Origin: Aestuariibius insulae
Lineage (GTDB): Bacteria; Pseudomonadota; Alphaproteobacteria; Rhodobacterales; Rhodobacteraceae
Assembly: GCF_040783535.2 (NCBI RefSeq)
Contig: NZ_JBFONW020000002.1
Location: 372,001 to 436,000 of the forward strand
Reading direction: 5' to 3'
Length of the DNA stretch: 64,000 nucleotides
Position 1 is the stretch's first letter. Every line of letters starts with the position of its first letter. Made by a program: the position numbers and the translations under genes. Shown piece by piece: positions 7,780-14,136 of the stretch. The notes under the pieces were generated by a model. That model saw only the letters and a program-made list of their open reading frames with translations, was not told the DNA's origin and did not search any database.

Positions 7780-8859
7780 TCACAGCGCGGCCTCGGTTTG
7801 TGGATCGAAGAGGTGCAGTTCCTCGCGTTCGATCGTGAAGTGACGGGTCTCTCCGATGCGGACGGGTTCGAGCGAATTGAGCTCGATCGTGACCTGCTGG
7901 CCGCCGAGTTCGGAGATAAGAACGGATTGCGCGCCGATATATTCCGATAGGACAATCGGCATTTCGATGGCGCCGGGCGCATCGGATTCGACAAAGCCGC
8001 TGGGGCGCACGCCCAGATGGACGTTCTGGTTGGTATAGCTTTTCAGGCTCGCGCTACGTTCTGCCGAAAGCGGAACAGAGAACCCCTGCCCTTCGACATG
8101 GAGCGTGCCGCCGTGATCGCGCAGCTCTGCGGGAAGAAAGTTCATCGGCGGCGAGCCGATGAAGCCCGCGACGAACTTGTTCTGCGGCTTGCGGTACAGC
8201 TCTTCGGGGGTGCCGGCCTGCATGATCTTGCCGAATTTCATCACCACGATGCGGTCGCCGAGTGTCATCGCCTCGACCTGGTCGTGGGTGACGTAGATCA
8301 TGTTCTTGTTGATGCGCTGGGACATCAACGCCAGCTCGCCGCGCATCTGGCCGCGCAGCTTGGCGTCGAGGTTCGAAAGCGGCTCGTCAAAGAGGAACGT
8401 GCCCGCATCGCGCACGAGAGCGCGGCCCATGGCAACGCGCTGGCGCTGGCCGCCCGAGAGCTCCGCCGGTTTGCGCTGAAGGTGGTCGGTCAGGCCGAGG
8501 ATCTCGGCGGTTTCGCTGACGCGCTTGTGGATCTCGTCCTTGTGATAGCGTGCGAGGCGCAGCGCGAAGGACATGTTTTTTGCAACGTTCATATGGGGAT
8601 AGAGCGCGTAGTCCTGAAAGACCATCGCCAGGTCCCGCTCTTTCGGCTCGAGCCGGGAGACGTCGCGGTCGCCGATCATGATGCGGCCCTCGGTGACCAC
8701 CTCGAGCCCCGCGATCATGCGCAGGGTCGTGGATTTACCGCAGCCCGAGGGGCCGACAAGGACCGTGAATTCTCCATCCTCCATCGAGAGGTTGAGATCC
8801 TCGATCACAGTGACCGCGCCATAATCCTTGCGCAGATTTTCCAGCCTGATCTCGGGCAT
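7780..8859 (-). CDS. Sugar ABC transporter ATP-binding protein (MalK/UgpC type)
   Basis: A 359-aa ATPase of the MalK/UgpC group. Walker A GPSGCGKST is near residue 37, the ABC signature LSGGQRQR near residue 135, and Walker B TFLFDEPLSNLD follows. The C-terminal ~120 residues form the regulatory OB-fold (TOBE-like) domain of this group, with GVRPSGF. It energises the importer at 4567-7745. It is the first gene of the leftward operon, divergent from the GntR regulator, with a candidate operator in the 144-bp gap. Confidence 0.93.
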   Translation of the reverse strand: MPEIRLENLRKDYGAVTVIEDLNLSMEDGEFTVLVGPSGCGKSTTLRMIAGLEVVTEGRIMIGDRDVSRLEPKERDLAMVFQDYALYPHMNVAKNMSFALRLARYHKDEIHKRVSETAEILGLTDHLQRKPAELSGGQRQRVAMGRALVRDAGTFLFDEPLSNLDAKLRGQMRGELALMSQRINKNMIYVTHDQVEAMTLGDRIVVMKFGKIMQAGTPEELYRKPQNKFVAGFIGSPPMNFLPAELRDHGGTLHVEGQGFSVPLSAERSASLKSYTNQNVHLGVRPSGFVESDAPGAIEMPIVLSEYIGAQSVLISELGGQQVTIELNSLEPVRIGETRHFTIEREELHLFDPQTEAAL

Positions 8860-8901
8860 AGATCCCCTGTCTCCCTCACGTCTCGCGAAAAGAGCGCATA
8901 G

Positions 8902-8913
8902 TTTGTATGCAAA
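8902..8913. promoter_or_regulatory. Candidate GntR-type operator in the divergent gap
   Basis: The imperfect palindrome TTTGTATGCAAA lies between the divergent ATPase (start 8859) and GntR (start 9004) genes. It resembles TGTATACAAA and CTGTAGACAG upstream of the rightward enzyme operon. FadR-subfamily GntR regulators often bind short palindromes of this kind. The regulator assignment is inference. Confidence 0.45.
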
Positions 8914-9003
8914 AGCAACGCAAAATATCCATAAAGGTGGATTACATTTGGTTTCCGCCGGTTCTGCTGATATGGGTAAGGCTGATCTTGGAAGGAATGA
9001 CTG

Positions 9004-9657
9004 GTGGACGGGTCAGAAAAACCGCCGCGCGGATCGGCCGCGCACCGTGTCGAGGCCGCCTTGCTCGAGGAGATCGCGGCAGGCGGGATCGCCGCGGGAG
9101 AGCGGCTGGACGAGACCCGGCTGGCCGAGCGGTTCGGCGTCTCTCGTACCCCGATCCGCGAGGCGCTGAGCCGACTTGCAGCGCAGGGCGTTCTGGAAAG
9201 CGGCGAGGGTCGCGGGATGCGGGTCGCGCAGTATTCCCGCGAGGAACTGGCCCAGATGTTCGAGGCCATGCACGAGATAGAAGCCTTATGTGCAAGGCTT
9301 GCCTCGCAACGGCTGACGCTTTTGGCGCGCTCGCAGATCGAGGTGGCGCAGGCCGAATGCAAGGCGGCGGCAGAGGCGGGCGACCTGCCCCGCTATCTGC
9401 GCGCGAACGAGGAGTTCCACCTTTCCATCTATCGTGCGATCGAAAACCCCTACATCTTCGAGATCGCGGCGGATTTCCGGCGCCGGACCGGTCCGTTCCG
9501 CGCCAAGAAGTTCGCGGATGCCGGGGATCTGGTTGCCTCTGCCGAGAGCCATGACGATCTGCTCGAAAAGATCTTTTCCGCCAACTCCAACATCGCCGCC
9601 GAAGGTATGCGCCAGCATATGGCGGCGAGCTTTCTGCGAGTTCTGGCGGCGAATTGA
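9004..9657 (+). CDS. GntR family (FadR/FCD subfamily) transcriptional regulator
   Basis: A 217-aa regulator. The winged helix-turn-helix is at about residues 12-75, with RLAERFGVSRTPIREALSRL, which is diagnostic for GntR proteins. The C-terminal all-helical FCD ligand-binding domain follows (about 85-215), with metal/ligand-type residues in RANEEFHLSIYRAIEN and EGMRQHMAAS. The start is GTG at 9004, 7 bp after GGAAGGA; no ATG in this frame gives a complete N-terminus. It lies between the two arms of the carbohydrate regulon and probably represses both in the absence of a pathway intermediate. Confidence 0.92.
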   Translation: MDGSEKPPRGSAAHRVEAALLEEIAAGGIAAGERLDETRLAERFGVSRTPIREALSRLAAQGVLESGEGRGMRVAQYSREELAQMFEAMHEIEALCARLASQRLTLLARSQIEVAQAECKAAAEAGDLPRYLRANEEFHLSIYRAIENPYIFEIAADFRRRTGPFRAKKFADAGDLVASAESHDDLLEKIFSANSNIAAEGMRQHMAASFLRVLAAN

Positions 9658-9695
9658 GGGGCTGACCCCGCAATTTTGGGCCTGTAGCGGTTTCA

Positions 9696-9726
9696 CTGTA
9701 GACAGAGGGTATTTTCTGTATACAAA
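9696..9726. promoter_or_regulatory. Two candidate GntR-type operators before the enzyme operon
   Basis: CTGTAGACAG (9696-9705) is a palindrome apart from its two central bases, and TGTATACA, within CTGTATACAAA (9716-9726), is fully palindromic. Their starts are 20 bp apart, about two helical turns, and 30-60 bp upstream of the hydrolase ATG at 9756. Their similarity to TTTGTATGCAAA at 8902 supports a common regulator. The sites were found by eye only. Confidence 0.45.
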
Positions 9727-9755
9727 TCTCCGGGAATTGACCTGGAGGGCCCTCG

Positions 9756-10688
9756 ATGGGAATCGCTGACACCAAGATTTATCCGATCAATACTGGCTGG
9801 CTCGAGGCCGACCTTGGTACCTATATTTTCTGGAAGGGCCCGGCGGGCCAGAAGATCTGGAACCCCTGTTATTGCTATTACGTCGATACCGGCGAGCATA
9901 AAATCCTGATCGATACGGGCCTGTGCGACGAGCCGCGCGCCACCAAGTACCACCATAAATGCGAAAAGCGCGGCTGCACCGAAGTGCATAAGCACCTGCC
10001 CGAGAAGCTGGGCGTGCAGCCCGAGGAGATCGACGCGATCATCTTCACGCATCTGCATTGGGACCACGTGCAGAATATGCGCGAATTTCCGAACGCGCGC
10101 TACATCGCGCCGCGCAAGGAGATGGTGATGGCCTACAATCCCCTGCCCCTTTACTATCGCACCTACGAAAGCCCGATCCTCGGGATCGAGCCGGCCTATG
10201 CGGGCTGCGCCTTCGAGCTGATCGACGAGGAGACGGAGGTCTTCCCGGGCATCACCATGTTCCACACGCCGGGCCATTCGGTCGGGCATATGGCCGTGAC
10301 GGTGACGACCTCGGCGGGTGATATCGTGGTGGCGGGGGACGCGATCTTTCAGGCGCGCAACCTTGAGCCCAACGAGGAAGAGAAGTGGCGCTACTGGGTG
10401 CCAGCGCGGTTCGTCAATTCGGTCGATGGCTGGCAGTCGGTCGAGGAGATTGACAAGCGGGCGGATTACATCCTCGCCTGTCACGACAAGGCTTGCGGCG
10501 ATCACGAGGTCTATCCGTTCGAGGGCATGAAGCTGCGCGAGCGGCGCAAGCATATCCCGGGCTTTGCCTTCTATTTCGGGGATATGCCGGCCGGGACATC
10601 GGATAAGACGGCGTCTGCGCTGGCCCCGGAGGAGGTCGAGGGATATTTGGCCGGTCTCGAGGCGCCCAAGCCCGACGAGCCGCGCTAG
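9756..10688 (+). CDS. Metallo-beta-lactamase-fold hydrolase (N-acyl-homoserine lactonase-like)
   Basis: A 310-aa cytoplasmic MBL-fold enzyme with a full metal site: HLHWDH (residues 99-104), TPGHS (H174), AGDAIF (D195) and H243 in ACHDK. This arrangement is that of the AHL-lactonase/AiiA-type group, which opens lactones using two zinc ions. The N-terminal stretch carries an unusual Cys-rich NPCYCYYVDTG. As first gene of an operon with HAD, aldolase and kinase genes, a sugar lactone or ester is a more natural substrate than a quorum signal. That is inference. No signal peptide. It is followed 7 bp later by the HAD gene. Confidence 0.85.
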   Translation: MGIADTKIYPINTGWLEADLGTYIFWKGPAGQKIWNPCYCYYVDTGEHKILIDTGLCDEPRATKYHHKCEKRGCTEVHKHLPEKLGVQPEEIDAIIFTHLHWDHVQNMREFPNARYIAPRKEMVMAYNPLPLYYRTYESPILGIEPAYAGCAFELIDEETEVFPGITMFHTPGHSVGHMAVTVTTSAGDIVVAGDAIFQARNLEPNEEEKWRYWVPARFVNSVDGWQSVEEIDKRADYILACHDKACGDHEVYPFEGMKLRERRKHIPGFAFYFGDMPAGTSDKTASALAPEEVEGYLAGLEAPKPDEPR

Positions 10689-10695
10689 ACGCCTG

Positions 10696-11532
10696 ATGAC
10701 ACGGCTGATCCGCAGCCTGTCCGAGATCACCGATCAGATCGATGCGATCGTTCTGGATCAATGGGGCGTGCTGCATGATGGCAGCGCGCCCTATCTGGGT
10801 GTGCCGGACGCGTTGGCGAAGTTAGATCTGCCCTTGGCGGTGCTGTCGAATTCGGGAAAGCGCGCGGATCTGAACGCCGCGCGGATGGAGGCGATGGGCT
10901 ATCCGCCTGCGCTGTTTATGGCAGTGATGACCTCTGGCGAGGCGTTGTGGCAGGATTTCGAGGCCGGGCGGATCGAGGCCGAGAAGGTTCTGGCTATTAC
11001 TGGATCGGATGGCGATGCGGAGCGATGGGCCGAAGGCCTGCGATTGACCCTGACCGACCGCGTTGAAGAGGCCGACGCGGTTCTGCTGATGGGCCTTCCC
11101 GAAGATGGGGCGACGATCGCTCAGCAGCGCAAGATCGACAAGGCACGGCAGTCAGGGCTGACGCTTTACTGCTCGAACCCCGATCGAGGTTCGCCTCGGG
11201 CCGACGGGCGGATTGTCCCCTCTCCCGGTGCGGTTGCGCATGACTATCGCGAGCGTGGCGGCGAGGTCGTCTTTTACGGAAAACCCCATCGTCCGGTCTA
11301 TAGTGCGCTCGAGCGGGTGCTGGACTGTCCACCGAGGCGGATCCTTATGGTCGGCGACTCGCTGGAACACGATATCGCGGGCGCAACCGGCGCGGGCTGG
11401 CAGTCTGCTCTGGTGCTGGGCGGGCTCCATGCGGCGTCGTTTCGGTCCGATGATCCGCTCGGCGATCTCGATCTGCTTGTGGCTGAAAGCGGGTATCCTC
11501 CGCCCGATTACATGATCGAGGTGGTTGCATGA
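10696..11532 (+). CDS. HAD superfamily class IIA protein (TIGR01459-like)
   Basis: A 278-aa HAD hydrolase of the NagD-like class IIA type. Motif I is DAIVLDQWGVLHDG (about residues 16-29), motif II LSNSGKR near residue 53, and motifs III/IV YGKPHRP and MVGDSLEHDI in the C-terminal half. The position normally holding the second catalytic Asp (DxD) is Trp in DQW; as I recall, this is characteristic of the TIGR01459 group, so phosphatase activity is uncertain. The start is ATG 10696, because upstream codons overlap the preceding gene. It overlaps the next gene by ATGA. Confidence 0.85.
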   Translation: MTRLIRSLSEITDQIDAIVLDQWGVLHDGSAPYLGVPDALAKLDLPLAVLSNSGKRADLNAARMEAMGYPPALFMAVMTSGEALWQDFEAGRIEAEKVLAITGSDGDAERWAEGLRLTLTDRVEEADAVLLMGLPEDGATIAQQRKIDKARQSGLTLYCSNPDRGSPRADGRIVPSPGAVAHDYRERGGEVVFYGKPHRPVYSALERVLDCPPRRILMVGDSLEHDIAGATGAGWQSALVLGGLHAASFRSDDPLGDLDLLVAESGYPPPDYMIEVVA

Positions 11533-12497
11533 CGGCGGGCGCGCTTCCTTCCGATTTTGTGTCCTATTCCGCGAAATGGGGAGCCGACCCTCTGCGCATT
11601 CAGGGCCCCGGGGGGAACACCTCGATCAAGATCGGGGAGGTGATGTGGATCAAAGCCTCAGGGATGGAGCTGGGCCAAGCGCTCGAGCGCGACGTCTTCG
11701 TCCCGGTGAACCGGGCAGCAGCCTTGGCCGAGGCGCACGGCGCCGGTGACGGCACCTGCAAGGCGGCGGTGATCGGGCAGACCGGTCTGCGACCCTCGAT
11801 CGAGACGACGTTTCATGCGATGCTCGACTGGGATGTCGTGGCCCATACCCATTCGGTGGCGACGATTGCGCATGCGATCTCGCCGGACGGGCTGCAGATC
11901 GCACGGGATCTTCTGAGGGATTTGCCCGTCGCCTTTGTGCCCTATGCCAAACCCGGCCTGCCGCTGACTGCGCAGATTGCACAGACCGTCAGCGCCGAGA
12001 CGCAGGTCATCGTTCTGGGCAATCACGGTCTGATCTGCTGCGGATCGGAGCCCGGCGAGGTGGCCGATCTGATGGACGAGGTCGAACGGCGATTGACGCG
12101 CCCTGCCCTTGGGATGACAGCGGACATGCCTGTTGCGGCACCTCCAGATGAGTTCATCTGGGTGCCGGAGGTGGGACGGCTGGCGCTGGAGGCGCGGCTG
12201 CGCGATCTGGCCTGTTCCGGCTCGCTTTATCCCGATCACGTGGTGTTTCTGGGACCAGGCCTGCCCCGCGCGCCGATGGCGGACGCGCCGGTTGCCGTTC
12301 TGAAGGGGCAAGGCGTGGCGCTGCGCAAGGATGCGACGTCGTCGCAGCGGGCCATGCTGATCTGTCTTGCGGATGTTCTGGCGCGGCTGGATCCGGCTTG
12401 GGCGGTCTCTCCGATCGGAGCTGAGGCTGAGGCGGAATTGCTCGACTGGGATGCCGAAAAGTACCGGCAGGCATTGGCCGCGCGGGGACCGGCATGA
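11529..12497 (+). CDS. Class II aldolase/adducin family protein (RhaD-like domain)
   Basis: A 322-aa protein with the class II aldolase fold. Marks are RIQGPGGNTSIK (about residues 23-34), MWIKASGMEL, DVVAHTHSVATIAH (metal-binding His pair near residue 100) and VLGNHGLICCG. The GPGGNTSIK/IKASG layout is that of the aldolase half of bifunctional aldolase/dehydrogenase (RhaD-like) proteins; here the dehydrogenase half is missing and replaced by about 110 C-terminal residues of unclear role. It is only distantly similar to the aldolase at 2769-3431. It overlaps both neighbours by four bases, so it is tightly coupled to the HAD and kinase genes. Confidence 0.88.
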   Translation: MTAGALPSDFVSYSAKWGADPLRIQGPGGNTSIKIGEVMWIKASGMELGQALERDVFVPVNRAAALAEAHGAGDGTCKAAVIGQTGLRPSIETTFHAMLDWDVVAHTHSVATIAHAISPDGLQIARDLLRDLPVAFVPYAKPGLPLTAQIAQTVSAETQVIVLGNHGLICCGSEPGEVADLMDEVERRLTRPALGMTADMPVAAPPDEFIWVPEVGRLALEARLRDLACSGSLYPDHVVFLGPGLPRAPMADAPVAVLKGQGVALRKDATSSQRAMLICLADVLARLDPAWAVSPIGAEAEAELLDWDAEKYRQALAARGPA

Positions 12498-13762
12498 GCT
12501 ATGCCTTGGGCATCGATATCGGCACCTCAGGCGTGCGCACGGCCGTCCTGGACGATCAGGCGCGCGTGGTGTCGACCGCGCGAGCGGCGCATGTGGCGCG
12601 AGCTGGTGATGAGGTCCGGGCCGAAGATTGGTGGGCCGCTGTGGCGCAGTGTCTGGAGCGGCAGGTTGCGGGGTTGCGTGAGGAGGGGGTTGATCCGCGG
12701 GCGATTCGGCGGGCTGCGATTGATGGCACGTCGGGGAGTATAGTGCTAACGGGTGCAGATCTGGCGCCGGTGACGCAGGGATTGTTGTATAATTCCAAAG
12801 GGTTTGACGCTGAAGCGGGGCAGATTGCCGCAGTGGCTCCGGAGGGGCATATCGGGCGTGGAAGCGCGTCTGCCCTGGCCAGGTTCTTGCGGCTTCATGG
12901 ACAAGCCGAGGGCGCTAAGTGGTTGATGCATCAGGCGGATTTCGTTCTGGCGCAGCTGACGCGCAAGGGCGGGATCTCGGATCAGAACAATGCGCTGAAG
13001 ACCGGCTATGATGTGGAGGGCGAGTGCTGGCCGGACTGGTTCTCGGAGCTGGGGATTTCGGCAGAGATGCTGCCCGAGGTTCATCCGGCGGGCGCCGAGG
13101 TTTCGCTTATAGATCAGGAGGTTGCGGCGCGGTTCGGGTTGTCGCCGGAGCTGATGTTCCATGCGGGGACAACCGACAGCATCGCCGCATTCCTTGCGTC
13201 GGGAGCGCGGGATGTGGGGGACGGGGTGACGTCTCTGGGGACCACTTTGGTGGTTAAGGTGTTGACTTCAAAGCGAATTGAGGCGGCGGAGCTGGGGCTT
13301 TATTCGCACCGGCTGGGCGAGATGTGGCTGGTCGGCGGGGCGTCGAATACGGGCGGAGGGGTGCTTTTGGAGCACTTCACGCCGGAGGAGATCGCGGCGC
13401 TGAGCAAGCAGATCGATTCGGGGACGCAGAGCGGTCTGGATTACTATCCGCTGACGGCGCCAGGGGAGCGGTTTCCGGTGAACGATCCGGATCTGGCGCC
13501 TCGGATGACGCCCCGGCCTGAGGATAACGCCTTGTTCCTGAAAGGGATTTTCGAGGGGATCGCGCGGATCGAGGCAGAGTGCTATGGCGCGATCGAACGG
13601 CTCGGCGGGCCCTCTGTGGCGCGCGTTTTCACGGCGGGCGGCGGGGCGGCGAACCCGGTCTGGACCGAGATGCGGGCGCGGGTCCTGGGGCGTCCGGTGC
13701 TGCGCGCGGAGCAGACGGAAGCGTCGGTCGGCGCGGCGCGTCTGGCGATGGGGCTGATCTGA
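12494..13762 (+). CDS. FGGY-family carbohydrate kinase
   Basis: A 422-aa kinase of the FGGY family. The phosphate-1 motif ALGIDIGTSGVRTAVLD is at the N-terminus, AIDGTSGSIVL near residue 77, and the C-terminal adenosine motif FTAGGGAANPVW near residue 380. It would phosphorylate a sugar or polyol with ATP. At 422 aa it is shorter than GlpK or xylulokinase (about 490-500), like some compact FGGY members. Last gene of the rightward operon; its product would feed one of the two aldolases. The substrate cannot be assigned by eye. Confidence 0.9.
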   Translation: MSYALGIDIGTSGVRTAVLDDQARVVSTARAAHVARAGDEVRAEDWWAAVAQCLERQVAGLREEGVDPRAIRRAAIDGTSGSIVLTGADLAPVTQGLLYNSKGFDAEAGQIAAVAPEGHIGRGSASALARFLRLHGQAEGAKWLMHQADFVLAQLTRKGGISDQNNALKTGYDVEGECWPDWFSELGISAEMLPEVHPAGAEVSLIDQEVAARFGLSPELMFHAGTTDSIAAFLASGARDVGDGVTSLGTTLVVKVLTSKRIEAAELGLYSHRLGEMWLVGGASNTGGGVLLEHFTPEEIAALSKQIDSGTQSGLDYYPLTAPGERFPVNDPDLAPRMTPRPEDNALFLKGIFEGIARIEAECYGAIERLGGPSVARVFTAGGGAANPVWTEMRARVLGRPVLRAEQTEASVGAARLAMGLI

Positions 13763-13806
13763 GAGGACGGCCCGGACAGCTCTGGTTAACGGGCGAAATC
13801 GGGGGT

Positions 13807-13850
13807 GCGGTATCCGGTCGGTATCGCGTCAGTATCTGGTCGGTGGATTC
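13807..13850 (+). repeat. Phased 11-bp repeat array, copy 2
   Basis: Four 11-bp units: GCGGTATCCGG, TCGGTATCGCG, TCAGTATCTGG and TCGGTGGATTC (starts 13807, 13818, 13829, 13840). Unit sequence, order and orientation match the array at 2671-2725, and GTTAACGGG precedes both. The two copies bracket the 11-kb carbohydrate regulon. Confidence 0.8.
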
Positions 13851-13911
13851 ACGCAAGTTGGGGAGGTTAAGGCTCCGCCCGTTGCTTCGGGGGGTGTGAG
13901 CTGTGGACAAT

Positions 13912-13973
13912 GGGTGTGGGTGAGGTGGGTTTGTTGTGGGTTTGGGGATGTTGCGGTTTGGGGTGCCGAGGGG
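13912..13973 (+). other. G-tract cluster with G-quadruplex potential
   Basis: Seven runs of three or more G occur in 62 bases, starting near 13912, 13918, 13927, 13938, 13944, 13960 and 13970. The spacers are mostly T and there is almost no C. The first four runs satisfy a loose G3N1-8 quadruplex pattern. It sits between the high-GC kinase gene and the AT-rich OLD-like gene. A small hairpin (CGATTC/GAATCG, 13975-13995) follows. No gene is supported in 13763-14136. Confidence 0.55.
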
Positions 13974-14136
13974 TCGATTCTTTCGGTAGGAATCGTCGGA
14001 GATGCCTGTCTCTGGCTGATGGGAGGCTTCTTCGGGGCGTGTCTAGGCCAAGACGTTAGTAAGATGCCAAACTTCCTTCCGTTGCAAGCCCGCAATGTAC
14101 TAAACATTTTTAGATGAAAACGAGCTAGGGTCCAAA

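Noticed and set aside
5787..7838. 683-aa open frame on the plus strand opposite the permease and binding-protein genes
   Set aside because: Antisense shadow of verified ABC transporter genes, composition rich in D, R, G, H as in reverse-frame translations, no recognisable motif.
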